Assembly (NCBI RefSeq): GCF_021502725.1
Contig: NZ_JAKFFS010000001.1
Span: 1,798,001-1,862,000, forward strand
Source of the DNA: Dyadobacter sp. CY345
GTDB taxonomy: Bacteria > Bacteroidota > Bacteroidia > Cytophagales > Spirosomataceae
Direction: 5' to 3'
DNA: 64,000 nucleotides
The stretch's first letter is position 1. Each line of letters begins with the position of its first letter. Both the position numbers and the translations under genes were made by a program. Below, in pieces: positions 25,087 to 35,259 of the stretch. The notes below the pieces were generated by a model. The model was given only the letters and a program-made list of their open reading frames with translations, did no database searches and was not told the DNA's origin.

Positions 25087-27411
25087 TCAGGATGGTTTCT
25101 CACCTTTTTTCTGCCATTTTGAAATAGTCAGAAGCAATGCAGGCAGCAAAATTAAGTTTGTACACATTGCAACCAGTAAAGTAATCGAAACCATTACGCC
25201 CATGGCTGCCGTACCACCAAAACTCGAAGCAGAGAAAATTGAGAATCCGCAGAAAAGAATCACCGCCGTATAGATCATACTAAGCCCTGTACCAAAAATA
25301 GAATTCGTAACCGCCTGTGAAGCATTCAGACCCTTATCATAAATCTCCTGACGATATCTGGTCAGAAAATAAACAGTGCCGTCCGAAGCGATACCGAACG
25401 TGATACTAAATATCAGAATCGTTGTTGGCTTGAAATAAATCCCGAAATATCCCATGATTCCTGCCGTTAAAGCAAGCGGGATAAGGCACGGTAATTTCGA
25501 TAAAAGAATAATCGGGATCGATCTGAAAAGTACCATACCAACAATCGCAATCAGCGCGATGGCGATCAATAAACTTTCATATAAATTGCCTAACAGATAA
25601 TCATTGCTCTTCAGAAACACAAGGCTGTGCCCCGTCATGCTCACTTTGTATTTTTCAGGACTAAAAATGGAATCTACTTTCGGACGAATCTGATTCATCA
25701 AAACCTTGATGCGTTCTGAACCCACATCGGCCATTTGAAAACTAACCCGCGTGACACTCTTGTCATCGTTCAGAAAAGTATTAATTTGTTTGGAAGCACC
25801 CGTCTCCTGGCCCTGAACAAAATTTGTCAGTTTAGATAATTCGAGTACACCGGGTAAAGCATAATATTTTGCGTCGCCGCCACGATAGGCTTGATATAAA
25901 AACTTGGAAGCCTCAACAACCGAAACTGGCTTTGAAAACTCTTTATATTTTCCTAGTTCATTTTGAAGCGCTTTTATTTTATACAAAGCAATCGCCTGAT
26001 CTTCAAAAACACCATTTTTTTCCTTGGTATTAATCATCACCTCAAAAGGCAACACACCGTGGAAATTTTTCTCTAAAAACCTAAGATCTGTATAAACCGG
26101 ATCATTTTTGGGCAAATCATCTACAACATAGCCGATCGCCTTGATTTTCGTCATTCCATAAGCAGAAACGATAATCATAACGACCATTGCAATGTAAATT
26201 TCCCTGCGACGGTTATGTACCAGGTAATTTATTTTTGACAGGAATCCAAATGCCCATTTTCCATCCAGATGTTTCAGATGTCGAGCTTTTGGCGTGTCCA
26301 TGTAATACAGGGTAATCGGCAATAAAAGCAGACAAAGCACATACGTGATCATCACGCTGATCGCCGCCACAATTCCGAATTCAACCAAAAGGGAGCTGTT
26401 TGTAAAATAAAATACCCCAAAACCAATGGCGGTGGTTATGTTGGCTAAAAAGGTTGATAAACCGATTTGCCGCACCATTTCCAAAATCGAGTCATTTTTG
26501 TCCCGGTTTGCTTTTAATTCTCCCTGATATTTATTGATAAAAAATACACAGTTCGGAACGCCTATGACGATAAGTAATGGCGGGATCAAGCCAGTAAGTG
26601 CGGTAATTTTATATCCAAATAACTGCAATAACCCGACTGAAAAAATCACTCCAATCAATACGACAACAATCGAAAGTAATGTAAGTCGGAAAGATCTGAA
26701 AAAGGCCCATAGTATAAACAAGGTTACCAGAACCGCCAATCCCATAAAAAGCTCCATTTCACCGGAGATCTTTTTCATGTTTACCGTCCTGATATATGGC
26801 ATACCAGAATAATGAAGATCTGTTTTATATTTTACAGCAAACTTTTCTGCCATCGCCTCAATATCCGTTACGATCGAAAGTCGGCGTTTGGAATTAAGTG
26901 ATTTGTCGTTGAAAGTGATGACAATAAGTGTCGCGTTTGTTTTGGAATTCAATACCAGCCCTTCGTAAAATGGCAGGTTCAGTATTTCTTTTTTTAAGCT
27001 GTCTACTTCTGTTTGTGTTGTTGGAATATCCCGAATGATCGGAACGAAATCGAAGCGTTGAAGACTGTCATTTCTAACAATTTTTTGCAGATTCGCCAGT
27101 GATAATACGTTTTTGATACCTTCCGTATTTTTGATCTCCTGCGACAGTTTGCACCAGTCCTGGAATTTATCTGCCTGAAAAAGCCCGGGATCCTGCCAGC
27201 CAATTACCATGACACTTCCGTCTTCACCAAAGAGTTTACGGAAATCCTGATACTCTTTTTCAACAGGGTCATCGGAAGGAAGAATACGGGCAAACTGGTA
27301 AGAAAGCTCAATCTTGCTTGCCTCATAGGCCATAAATACCGTAGAGACTAATACGAATGCAACCCACCAAAGCCGGTAGCGGATTATGTAAGTTGCTAAT
27401 TTATTCCACAT
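25087..27411 (-). CDS. MMPL/RND-family exporter with sterol-sensing-like halves
   Basis: A 774-residue inner-membrane transporter. I chose the ATG at 27411 (MWNKLATYIIRYRLWW); a TTG at 27435 would add eight polar residues. It has two repeats: a first membrane helix, a large periplasmic loop (about 40-200 and 420-590), then five clustered helices in each half. The first half has GLIPPLLIVIGVPNCVFFINKYQGE and the second has ITFGIASDGTVYFLTRYRQE, the proton-relay helix with its acidic residue. MMPL proteins of this kind export lipids or hydrophobic molecules. No adaptor or outer-membrane partner is adjacent. Cargo is unknown. Confidence 0.87.
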   Translation of the reverse strand: MWNKLATYIIRYRLWWVAFVLVSTVFMAYEASKIELSYQFARILPSDDPVEKEYQDFRKLFGEDGSVMVIGWQDPGLFQADKFQDWCKLSQEIKNTEGIKNVLSLANLQKIVRNDSLQRFDFVPIIRDIPTTQTEVDSLKKEILNLPFYEGLVLNSKTNATLIVITFNDKSLNSKRRLSIVTDIEAMAEKFAVKYKTDLHYSGMPYIRTVNMKKISGEMELFMGLAVLVTLFILWAFFRSFRLTLLSIVVVLIGVIFSVGLLQLFGYKITALTGLIPPLLIVIGVPNCVFFINKYQGELKANRDKNDSILEMVRQIGLSTFLANITTAIGFGVFYFTNSSLLVEFGIVAAISVMITYVLCLLLLPITLYYMDTPKARHLKHLDGKWAFGFLSKINYLVHNRRREIYIAMVVMIIVSAYGMTKIKAIGYVVDDLPKNDPVYTDLRFLEKNFHGVLPFEVMINTKEKNGVFEDQAIALYKIKALQNELGKYKEFSKPVSVVEASKFLYQAYRGGDAKYYALPGVLELSKLTNFVQGQETGASKQINTFLNDDKSVTRVSFQMADVGSERIKVLMNQIRPKVDSIFSPEKYKVSMTGHSLVFLKSNDYLLGNLYESLLIAIALIAIVGMVLFRSIPIILLSKLPCLIPLALTAGIMGYFGIYFKPTTILIFSITFGIASDGTVYFLTRYRQEIYDKGLNASQAVTNSIFGTGLSMIYTAVILFCGFSIFSASSFGGTAAMGVMVSITLLVAMCTNLILLPALLLTISKWQKKGEKPS

Positions 27412-27585
27412 ATTTAAATCAGTAGGTTTCTGCAAAAAGCTGCAAATATAAGCAGCATGTTTAGGAAATGGCCTGTTTCGGCCTTGTAATCGTTAATTTT
27501 GATATGTCAAAAAAAGTTTGACAGCAATTAAATTGCTCTAACTTACTTTAAGACAAGAATTAATGTAAATTCCCGTGCCACCAGC

Positions 27586-28770
27586 TCAAATGCCAAGCAT
27601 TCTTTCCAAATGATGATATTCGATGCCGAAATAAGCCTTCGCATATTTTATTTTTTTCAATAGCTCATCCTTGTCAGACGTTGATCTATGATTTTTTATC
27701 CCGACGATCATTACATTTTTGGGCGTATGAGCATCTGAAATAAATTCGAAAATCTTAGTTTTATATCCTGCATATTCCAGAATCATTGCCCGTATTCCAT
27801 CGGTTACCATCTCTGCCTGACGCTCCAAAAAGATGCCGTATTTAGTAAGAAAGTCTACATCATTGTGTGTTTTGTGTTTCTCAATTTCACGTCGTATCTG
27901 TTTATGGCAGCATGGTGCAACAACGATTAGCTCAGCTTCCGCTTTTATACCTTTAAAAATCGCATCGTCGGTTGCTGTATCGCAGGCATGCAGTGCGATC
28001 AGAATATTAGTACCGGCACTGTCGTAAGATTCAATTGTACCTTCAACAAAATTCAGATTCTGGAAAGATGCATTTTTCGCAATGGTATTGCATAGGGTTA
28101 CGAGATCTTCTCTGAACTCGACACCTGTCACCGTTGCTTCGCGGTTCAAAACGTTTTGAAGATAATCGTACAGAGCGAAAGTCAGATAACCCTTACCGGA
28201 ACCCATATCCACCACATTTATTGGGCCATTATTAGGAATTTCCTTAATCAGTGAACTCAGTATCTCTACGTAATGATTGATTTGTCTGAATTTGTCCTGA
28301 CCATTCTTGAAAACATTGCCTTCTGAATCTGTGATTTTCAAGTCGGTCAGATACTTTTTATGATTGGCACTGATCAGGCGTTTTTTGTTTTTGTCATGAT
28401 CAAGCGAGGGAGTTTCTTTGGTCGTGGGATCTTTCTTTTTCAGAATGATCTTGTTACTGTGCTGAATTTCAAACAGAACATCAAATTCAGTGGAAAACAA
28501 TGTGGAGACTTTGAACCCGTCATTTAAATAATTCTGGACAAGAACGATACCTTCTTCGATTGAATAATTTTTTACAATATCGCGGGTTTTGTAACGGTAT
28601 GTGAAGCTTAGTTTTTCTTCTTTTTTAATTAATATTCTTTTGGCGTATAAATTTTTAAGATTTTCTTCCTTGCCCTTATAGTTACCAAGCGATATGCTGA
28701 TGAAAGTTTGATTTGAAATGGTCTGTGCAAGCGTCGAAACAAATTCCTGCACTTTATCTGAAATATTCAT
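27586..28770 (-). CDS. Class I SAM-dependent methyltransferase, PCCHKQ type
   Basis: A 394-residue protein. The N-terminal 150 residues are a poorly conserved charged domain (LKNLYAKRILIKKEEKLSF). The Rossmann part carries motif I VVDMGSGKGYLTFALYDYL near residue 190, an ILIALHACDTATDDAI motif, and VVAPCCHKQIRREIE, a Cys-Cys-His signature seen in a distinct methyltransferase family (the tRNA/rRNA-linked Methyltransf_32 type). Substrate unknown; RNA is plausible because of the PCCH motif in related tRNA enzymes. ATG at 28770, transcribed alone. Confidence 0.78.
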   Translation of the reverse strand: MNISDKVQEFVSTLAQTISNQTFISISLGNYKGKEENLKNLYAKRILIKKEEKLSFTYRYKTRDIVKNYSIEEGIVLVQNYLNDGFKVSTLFSTEFDVLFEIQHSNKIILKKKDPTTKETPSLDHDKNKKRLISANHKKYLTDLKITDSEGNVFKNGQDKFRQINHYVEILSSLIKEIPNNGPINVVDMGSGKGYLTFALYDYLQNVLNREATVTGVEFREDLVTLCNTIAKNASFQNLNFVEGTIESYDSAGTNILIALHACDTATDDAIFKGIKAEAELIVVAPCCHKQIRREIEKHKTHNDVDFLTKYGIFLERQAEMVTDGIRAMILEYAGYKTKIFEFISDAHTPKNVMIVGIKNHRSTSDKDELLKKIKYAKAYFGIEYHHLERMLGI

Positions 28771-28888
28771 TAGATCTGTTTATGATTCACCCTTCAAAGT
28801 TAACGCCGCGAAGAGCTATACAGTTTAAAAACGAGGATTATTTGTTTTAAATTACGTAATAAAATCGAGAAACGTTACGGAAACTGGA

Positions 28889-30682
28889 CTAATTAACGCC
28901 TGTTTTAGGTATTTCAATTTCAATTTTAGTGCCCGGATTCTCCTCCGTTGATATCTTGATTTTACCCATCAAACTCTGGACGCGGCTTTTTACATTCCCA
29001 AGTCCAACGCCATGATTTGCCTTGTTTTTCATTCCGGAGCCATTATCGATAATCGATAGATTGATCGTTTTTAAATTTTCAGCAAGATTAATGCTCGCCG
29101 AATTTGCCTGGGAATGTTTCAGGATATTATTTGTCAGTTCCAGTACGATACTGTATAATTCAAATTCAACTTTTTTGCTTAATCTGTTTTCCAAACCGCT
29201 GATATTAAAAGTGAATTTGATCGAATTGTTTTCGTTCAGTTTTCCCACCAGGCGATGCAACGCAGTAACGAGACCATTTTCTTCCAGCTCCAAAGGCATC
29301 AGATTGTGAGACAAACTCCGTACTTCCCTGTATGCTGCGCCTACCATTTGATGGACGCTGTTATATATTTTTTGTTCTTTATCAGATAGCAGATTTTTGT
29401 CCATTCCGTAGAGATACCAGTTCAGTGAAGCAAGCGTGCCGCCAAGATGATCGTGCAATTCAGCTGCTACACGCTTTCTTTCGATCGTCTGTCCCTGAAT
29501 CATTGCTTCTTTTATGGCAGCGTTTTTCTGACGGAGTTTTTTGTTATTTAACCAGAGAAATGCTGCAAAGGCGACGATAAGGCAGGAGAATCCAACCAGA
29601 AATCTTTGTATAATGGTTTGCTCACTAATAATTTTTTGCTGGATTTCTGAATCCATTTGCTGATTTTCATAAATCAGCTTATACATATTGTATTCACGGG
29701 CAATGTTCTCAATATGCCTTGTTCTTCGGTTATAATCTACTTTTTCAAGATAATAAAGTGCCGTTTCAATATCATTTTGAGCTTTAAAAGATCTGTACAG
29801 GCAAATGAGCGCCCAATTAGTCTGACGGGTAGATTTGTATAGATGCGAAATTTCAAGAGCCTCTTTCTCCGTTTCTATCGCGTTGTTATAATCTTTTTTT
29901 AAATAATAAATATTTCCAATTTCATTAAGGCCGTTGAGAATGCCATAGCGATTGTTCATTTTTCGAAATAAAACGAGCGCCTCATTTACATATTTTTCAG
30001 CATTATCAAGCTCGTCTTTCATGGCATACATGTAGCCTTTATTTTGTAATGTAGTTGCCATACCCCACTGCGAACCTATCTTTTTATACGCATCAAAAGC
30101 CTGGCTGTAATACCGTAGAGCTTTGGGATATTCAAATTTTTCACGATGAAAATTGCCGAGTGTTTCCAGACAAACTGCCCTTAGACTATCCTGGCGTAAA
30201 GTGGTATAAATCTCCATAGCACTTTGAAGATTTACCTGGGCTGCATCAAATTGTTTGTACTCAGCACTTGCTTCTGCCAAAAATCTCTTTGCATTTGCGG
30301 TGTAGAGCGGCATGTCCGTCTTTTTCGAAAGCGACAATATTTCATTGGATACCTCCCTCAATATATCATAACTGCCATCGATAAGATAATAACTGCTCAT
30401 CAAATCATAGGCCATCACTTTGCCCTTATTCCATTGATGCTTTTGCGCAAGTCGTAAAATTTGCTGTGCATATAGCATAGATTTTTCTGAATCATAATAC
30501 AAATTTGACCAGGCCAACTTGTAATATTTGTGAACCAGAATGGTATCGAAAGGAAAGATCTTGTTGTGCCTTGAAACAACATGATCTGTTTCTGAAACAG
30601 AAGTTTGTGCCAGACCTTCATTATTTCCGGTCTGGAAAAAACAGAGAAAGATGAAAAATAGAAATCTGTAAAATTTAGCCAT
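28889..30682 (-). CDS. TPR-domain sensor histidine kinase (HisKA_3/NarX type)
   Basis: A membrane kinase of about 597 residues. Three in-frame ATGs compete (30724, 30697, 30682); I use 30682 since the hydrophobic signal segment MAKFYRFLFFIFLCFF begins there. Periplasmic tetratricopeptide repeats fill about 60-345 (LETLGNFHREKFEYPKALRYYSQAF, LNEIGNIYYLKKDYNNAIE). One membrane segment follows (FLVGFSCLIVAFAAFLW). The phosphoacceptor is in ERKRVAAELHDHLGGTLAS, and the HATPase has IDNGSGM and GVGLGNVKSR. No receiver with a LuxR output is adjacent, so its partner is elsewhere. Common Bacteroidota architecture. Confidence 0.88.
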   Translation of the reverse strand: MAKFYRFLFFIFLCFFQTGNNEGLAQTSVSETDHVVSRHNKIFPFDTILVHKYYKLAWSNLYYDSEKSMLYAQQILRLAQKHQWNKGKVMAYDLMSSYYLIDGSYDILREVSNEILSLSKKTDMPLYTANAKRFLAEASAEYKQFDAAQVNLQSAMEIYTTLRQDSLRAVCLETLGNFHREKFEYPKALRYYSQAFDAYKKIGSQWGMATTLQNKGYMYAMKDELDNAEKYVNEALVLFRKMNNRYGILNGLNEIGNIYYLKKDYNNAIETEKEALEISHLYKSTRQTNWALICLYRSFKAQNDIETALYYLEKVDYNRRTRHIENIAREYNMYKLIYENQQMDSEIQQKIISEQTIIQRFLVGFSCLIVAFAAFLWLNNKKLRQKNAAIKEAMIQGQTIERKRVAAELHDHLGGTLASLNWYLYGMDKNLLSDKEQKIYNSVHQMVGAAYREVRSLSHNLMPLELEENGLVTALHRLVGKLNENNSIKFTFNISGLENRLSKKVEFELYSIVLELTNNILKHSQANSASINLAENLKTINLSIIDNGSGMKNKANHGVGLGNVKSRVQSLMGKIKISTEENPGTKIEIEIPKTGVN

Positions 30683-30775
30683 AGAAATATTCAGCATGCA
30701 TGGCAAGACACGAGGCGAAACCATTATTGTAAGTTGCTGGATTCAATAAAACGCTGAGTATTTTTTACTAGATTT

Positions 30776-30783
30776 CAAAGATA
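30776..30783 (-). promoter_or_regulatory. Possible -7 element TATCTTTG for the TPR kinase
   Basis: The minus strand reads TATCTTTG about 95 bases before the chosen start codon; the closest upstream TTG is only 13 bases away, so this is weak. Confidence 0.25.
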
Positions 30784-30870
30784 GAAAATCGTAGGTCAAA
30801 AAGGTAAGATGTAGCTATATCTTTTGCCTTTTTTGTAGAATAAATTTTGGATATTATTTGACAAGCTGAA

Positions 30871-31494
30871 TTATCTGCTAACAAATCTATTATTTGTGAT
30901 AGCGTAGCGATACAGTAGGTCAGCGCCTTGTGTAATTCCGATCCGGGTAGAAATTGTTACTTCAAAACCTCTAATGATCTGAGGGCGAATATATAAGCTG
31001 CTCGTTGCCAGAGATTCAGCATTGTGGACGGATCTGTCAATTCCCATGGCCTGCACGAGTTTTGCGGGTCCTTTGCATAAGTCGCGAAGCGGTACTGGTT
31101 TTGGAGGTATACCAGGTAAATTTTTTCTACTGTTTTGACGGCGCAATTCCATTAATTCTATACCATCCGTAGGTTGCAATGCCCGGATTAAAACCGCTTC
31201 TGCGCAACCGTCTTCTCTGGTAACAACGTTGACGCATTGATACATCCCATAAATCAAATAAACGTAAATTGTGCCGGCAGCAGAATACATCGGCTCCGTT
31301 CTAACTGTCCTTCTTCGGTATGCGTGGCAGGCAGGATCATCCTGTAAATAGGCCTCTGTTTCAACAATAATCCCGCTGGTCAGACCATCGGGACTATTGT
31401 GAACAAGCTCACAACCAAGCAGTTTTTGTGCAAGTGTGCAAGTATCGTATGCTTCGTAAAAGGAAAGTGGAAGTCTGTTTTCCGCTTTTGACAT
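30871..31494 (-). CDS. mpg: DNA-3-methyladenine glycosylase (AAG/Mpg family)
   Basis: A 207-residue base-excision repair enzyme that removes alkylated purines and hypoxanthine. It has the AAG-family catalytic Glu in IIVETEAYLQDDPACHAYR, the intercalating-tyrosine region in GTIYVYLIYGMYQCVNVV, and the DLCKGPAKLVQAMGID segment. Length fits the bacterial family. The ATG at 31494 directly abuts the yicC stop codon, so the two are co-transcribed and possibly translationally coupled. Confidence 0.93.
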   Translation of the reverse strand: MSKAENRLPLSFYEAYDTCTLAQKLLGCELVHNSPDGLTSGIIVETEAYLQDDPACHAYRRRTVRTEPMYSAAGTIYVYLIYGMYQCVNVVTREDGCAEAVLIRALQPTDGIELMELRRQNSRKNLPGIPPKPVPLRDLCKGPAKLVQAMGIDRSVHNAESLATSSLYIRPQIIRGFEVTISTRIGITQGADLLYRYAITNNRFVSR

Positions 31495-32382
31495 TTAAAT
31501 AATATTCATGGTTTGTTCCTTGATCTTTTCAAGTTCATCTTTCATCTGAACCACGAAACGCTGGATACCTGAATCGTTCGCTTTTGAACCGATCGTGTTG
31601 ATTTCCCGCCCGATTTCCTGAGCAATGAAATTTAACTTTTTTCCATTACTTTCTGGCGACTGCAATGTTTCTTTGAAGTAATTCAAATGATTTTCAAGAC
31701 GAATTTTTTCCTCTGAAATATCAAATTTTTCTATATAGTAGATCAATTCCTGCTCAAAACGATTAGGATCAAAATTGTCGTCAGACAAAAGATCTCGGAC
31801 TTGTTTTTCCAGACGCTCGCGAACTGCCGGTATCCTAAGTTTATCCTGTTCTTTTACATCTTCCAAAAGTGATGAAATTGTTCCGATATAGTCAGCGAAC
31901 TTATCTGCAGTCATTTTTCCTTCCTGCTCGCGGAAAATATTACATTTTTTCAGAGCCTCAAAAACGGCTTCTTTTATCTGCGCCCAGTCGTTGTCGCGGT
32001 TTGTTTCACTGACAGATTCAGTATTGTAAGCATTCGGCATTTGAAGAGCCATTCTCAGTAAATCAGTCGAATCTCCTGCAAAACCCAGATCGTTAGCCGT
32101 TTCAGACAAATCAGAGAAATAGGCTTTCACCAAAGGACGGTTCACGGCTGTTGTCGCAATTGCTTTTCCAACAGGCTGCACAGTTAAGGAAACTTCAACT
32201 TTTCCGCGTTCCAGGGATTGTGTTACGAGATTACGAATTTCAATTTCGCGTTCTGAATAGTTTCTCGGAACACGGCAGTATATGTCTAAAAACTTGGAAT
32301 TCAGTGTTTTTATTTCAACAGTGACGTTGATCGATTCGGATTCGATGTTTGCTACACCGTAGCCGGTCATAGATCTTAGCAT
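31495..32382 (-). CDS. YicC/YloC-family endoribonuclease
   Basis: A 295-residue protein with the typical N-terminal LRSMTGYGVANIES and the C-terminal REINTIGSKANDSGIQRFVVQMKDELEKIKEQTMNII, both strongly conserved in YicC. The family includes RNA endonucleases of E. coli (YicC) and Bacillus (YloC). Start at 32382 (ATG, MLRSMTGYG). It sits 68 bases downstream of pdxA and just before mpg. In many Bacteroidota this gene precedes gmk, which is not the case here. Confidence 0.93.
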   Translation of the reverse strand: MLRSMTGYGVANIESESINVTVEIKTLNSKFLDIYCRVPRNYSEREIEIRNLVTQSLERGKVEVSLTVQPVGKAIATTAVNRPLVKAYFSDLSETANDLGFAGDSTDLLRMALQMPNAYNTESVSETNRDNDWAQIKEAVFEALKKCNIFREQEGKMTADKFADYIGTISSLLEDVKEQDKLRIPAVRERLEKQVRDLLSDDNFDPNRFEQELIYYIEKFDISEEKIRLENHLNYFKETLQSPESNGKKLNFIAQEIGREINTIGSKANDSGIQRFVVQMKDELEKIKEQTMNII

Positions 32383-32450
32383 GTAGGGCTTTATTAAAGT
32401 ATAAATTCAGAAGTATCATCAGGAGTTACTTCTACTTAATTATTTTAAAA

Positions 32451-33557
32451 TCAATTATTATGTCTCGGTTTTCCGGATTTGGCCGGATGCTGACTTTCGG
32501 ATTGCTGCGGTTTCCCGATCAAAGCGTTTTTGTCTATTTCCTGGCTATCCGTTCTGTATTTAAAAACATCGCAGGCAAGATAAACGGCCTGTAAGAGTGA
32601 GCCTGGTTCAGCCTGGTTTTTTCCTGCAATATTATAAGCAGTTCCATGATCGGGAGAAGTCCTTACGGCAGACAATCCTGCTGTAAAATTCACTCCTTCG
32701 TTAAAGGCAAGTGCTTTAAAAGGGATGAGACCCTGGTCGTGGTACATAGCCAAAACGGCATCATATTGCTTGTATGTTCCTGCTGCAAAAAATCCGTCTG
32801 CCGGAAATGGCCCGAAAACGAGATTGCCCTTTTCTTTAAAAGTTTTCAAAACCGGATTGATCACGTCGATTTCTTCGCTTCCTAACAAACCATTTTCTCC
32901 CGCATGGGGATTTAAACCTAAAACAGCAAGTCTTGGTTTTTTTATACCAAAATCACCTTTGAGCGATTGAAGCATCTGCTCAATTTTGGCTGTCAGCTTT
33001 TCAGACGTTACATGTGCTGCAATTTGGTTTACGGGAATATGTCCGGAAAGGACGCCAACACGCAGATCCTCTGAAACCATAAACATAAGGCCTTCCTGTG
33101 CGCCAAATGCTTCTGCTAAATATTCAGTATGGCCAGGAAACTTGAAATCTTCGCTTTGAATATTGTCTTTATTAATTGGGCCAGTCACCAGTGCATGAAT
33201 TTTTCCTGCTTTTAGATCCTCAACCGCTCTTTTTAACGAAGATAAAGATGCTTGCCCGGCTTCCGGCGTAATTTTTCCAGGCTGAATTTCAGTCTGATGA
33301 TCGTGCCAGCAGGTGATAACATTCGTCAGTTTATGATTGGCCTGTTCAGGGCGCTGAATGCCGTGCAAAGTCCAGTCTTTCATTTCCAAAAGATTCCGGT
33401 ATTGATTCAAAACGCGAAGGGAGCCGTAAACGATTGGTGTGCATAATTTTGCTAACTGATTTCCTTCCAGAGCTTTTAAAATTACCTCAGGACCAATGCC
33501 ATTGTAATCTCCCAAAGAAATGCCTATTAGCGGTTTATCTGTTGATAGTTCACTCAT
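32451..33557 (-). CDS. pdxA: 4-hydroxythreonine-4-phosphate dehydrogenase PdxA
   Basis: A 368-residue NAD-dependent enzyme of the DXP-dependent pyridoxal phosphate pathway. Signatures are IGISLGDYNGIGPEVILKAL, VTGPINKDNIQ, FPGHTEYLAEAF, LGLNPHAGENGLLGSEE and MYHDQGLIPFKALAF; the last two carry metal-binding His and Asp residues. The C-terminal 25 residues after NALIGKPQ are polar and look like a lineage-specific tail. ATG at 33557. Confidence 0.95.
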   Translation of the reverse strand: MSELSTDKPLIGISLGDYNGIGPEVILKALEGNQLAKLCTPIVYGSLRVLNQYRNLLEMKDWTLHGIQRPEQANHKLTNVITCWHDHQTEIQPGKITPEAGQASLSSLKRAVEDLKAGKIHALVTGPINKDNIQSEDFKFPGHTEYLAEAFGAQEGLMFMVSEDLRVGVLSGHIPVNQIAAHVTSEKLTAKIEQMLQSLKGDFGIKKPRLAVLGLNPHAGENGLLGSEEIDVINPVLKTFKEKGNLVFGPFPADGFFAAGTYKQYDAVLAMYHDQGLIPFKALAFNEGVNFTAGLSAVRTSPDHGTAYNIAGKNQAEPGSLLQAVYLACDVFKYRTDSQEIDKNALIGKPQQSESQHPAKSGKPRHNN

Positions 33558-33710
33558 TTAATTGATATTGTATTGATTGTTATTTCTCATTTTCTGAAAA
33601 TTACTTCGCAAGGTACTGATATTAATAATTTTGTCTCGGTTTGACATAATTTAAACTATCAAATTGCTGGCAAATGTTGGTTTTTAGCTCCCCTTGTCTG
33701 TATTTCTGAT

Positions 33711-33718
33711 TACTTTTG
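33711..33718 (+). promoter_or_regulatory. Possible -7 element TACTTTTG for the hydroxyacid dehydrogenase
   Basis: TACTTTTG matches TAnnTTTG 45 bases before the ATG at 33763; the nearest TTG upstream is 14 bases away, shorter than the usual spacing. Confidence 0.3.
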
Positions 33719-33762
33719 TTCAAACTAATCAATCGGCAAGTTACAAAAATTCCGTTGCTCCT

Positions 33763-34698
33763 ATGAAAATCCTGATCGCAGACTCAATGCATCCTTCACT
33801 TTTTACCATGTTAGAGTCGGAAGGCTGGGAATATGCCTACCATCCGGAATACAAGCGGGAGGATATCATAAACGCACTTCCGGAATTTGAAGGACTATTT
33901 ATCAGAAGCAAGACTTTTGTAGATCGGGAGGTGATGGAAAATGCGAAGAAGTTGCGTTTCATTGCACGTGCAGGAGCTGGTCTTGATTTGATTGATCTGG
34001 ACGTGGCCAAAGAGATCGGTATTGAAGTTTTTCATGCGGGGGAGGGCAACAGAGATGCAGTAGCTGAACACATGCTCGGTATGTTACTTGGATTGTTGGC
34101 TAACATCGTCAAAGCTGATAAGGAAGTACGAAATGGTATCTGGGACCGCGAAGGGAACAGGGGCGTGGAGCTTATGAAAAAGACGGTCGGTTTGATCGGA
34201 TATGGAAATAATGGCGGTGCCACGGCGAAAAGACTAAGTGGTTTTGGCTGCAAGGTTTTGGCATACGACAAATACCGTGAAAACTATGGCGACCAGTATG
34301 CCGAAGAAGCTTCTCTGGAAAAACTTATGCAGGAAGCCGATATCATAAGTCTTCATGTTCCGTTGACGGAAGCAACTAAATACTTGGTCGATAAAAAGTT
34401 TATCGAAGATTTTTCAAAACCTTTTTATCTGCTGAATTTATCAAGAGGAAAAGTAGCCGATCTTGCCGCAGTGGTGGAAGGCTTAAAGTCTGGCAAAATA
34501 ATCGGAGCATGCCTTGATGTATTGGAAAATGAGAAGTTGAAAACGCTTACCGAAGATCAGCAGGCGGTTTTCGATTATCTTACCAATTCGAACCGTGTTG
34601 TTTTGACTCCTCATATCGGCGGCTGGACACATGAAAGTTATGTCCGTATCAACGAAGTGTTGCTTCGACAGATCAAAGACTGGCTGGTAGTAAATTAA
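33763..34698 (+). CDS. D-2-hydroxyacid dehydrogenase (phosphoglycerate dehydrogenase-like)
   Basis: A 311-residue NAD-dependent dehydrogenase. I chose the ATG at 33763 (MKILIADSMHPSLF) over a TTG at 33694, which lies upstream of the promoter-like TACTTTTG. Catalytic residues are visible: Arg in NLSRGKV, Glu in CLDVLENE, His in TPHIGGWTHES. The nucleotide motif is VGLIGYGNNGGATAKRL, GxGxxG-like. It may be the serine-pathway SerA or a related reductase; no ACT domain is present, and no ser genes adjoin it. Confidence 0.85.
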   Translation: MKILIADSMHPSLFTMLESEGWEYAYHPEYKREDIINALPEFEGLFIRSKTFVDREVMENAKKLRFIARAGAGLDLIDLDVAKEIGIEVFHAGEGNRDAVAEHMLGMLLGLLANIVKADKEVRNGIWDREGNRGVELMKKTVGLIGYGNNGGATAKRLSGFGCKVLAYDKYRENYGDQYAEEASLEKLMQEADIISLHVPLTEATKYLVDKKFIEDFSKPFYLLNLSRGKVADLAAVVEGLKSGKIIGACLDVLENEKLKTLTEDQQAVFDYLTNSNRVVLTPHIGGWTHESYVRINEVLLRQIKDWLVVN

Positions 34699-35193
34699 TC
34701 ATTCTTTCAGGATCACACTGATATTACCTGTTGCCTCGAGGTAGCAGGTTTTTACTTTTTTATAATCATCCACATCTTTCTCCCGAAGCAGCCCGATTAA
34801 TTCATCTTCGTCTATCAGTTCTTTTTCCATGTTCTTATGGAGGAGTCTGCCGTTACGCACCAGCAGTACTGGCTCAGGTTTAGCGAATTTGCCGAAGATC
34901 ACTTTTTTGTATCCCATCCAGTCGATGGCATAATCCCAGAATACGAGTGTGAGAATTAGTACGGCTCCCTCGCTGACAGAATTGTATGTTCCCGCCATTG
35001 CATTCTGGGCTGCATCTGAGATCATTGTGATCAGTAAAAGATCGGCAATACTTAGTTGTCCTGTCCCACGCCGAAACAGACGCATACAAAGATAGATGAT
35101 CCAGTATGTTAGTGTTCCTCTTATAAATATTTCTAGGAGCGATAGGCTGGGAATAAACATCGAATGCCAATCAACACTGAAAAGCTTGTCCAT
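34699..35193 (-). CDS. DUF421-type membrane protein (YetF-like)
   Basis: A 164-residue protein with about three N-terminal transmembrane helices (LEIFIRGTLTYWIIYLCMRLFRR, IADLLLITMISDAAQNAMA, GAVLILTLVFWDYAID) and a cytoplasmic tail carrying the family motif PVLLVRNGRLLHKNMEKELIDEDEL. YetF-type proteins are broadly conserved with poorly defined function; Bacillus members relate to germination and membrane stress. It is convergent with the hydroxyacid dehydrogenase: the two stop codons are adjacent at 34698/34699 with no terminator between. Confidence 0.85.
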   Translation of the reverse strand: MDKLFSVDWHSMFIPSLSLLEIFIRGTLTYWIIYLCMRLFRRGTGQLSIADLLLITMISDAAQNAMAGTYNSVSEGAVLILTLVFWDYAIDWMGYKKVIFGKFAKPEPVLLVRNGRLLHKNMEKELIDEDELIGLLREKDVDDYKKVKTCYLEATGNISVILKE

Positions 35194-35259
35194 CGGGAGA
35201 ACAATAATTAAGGTTATTTCTCTGTAAGTTATAAAAACAAATTACCCGTATAACAAATA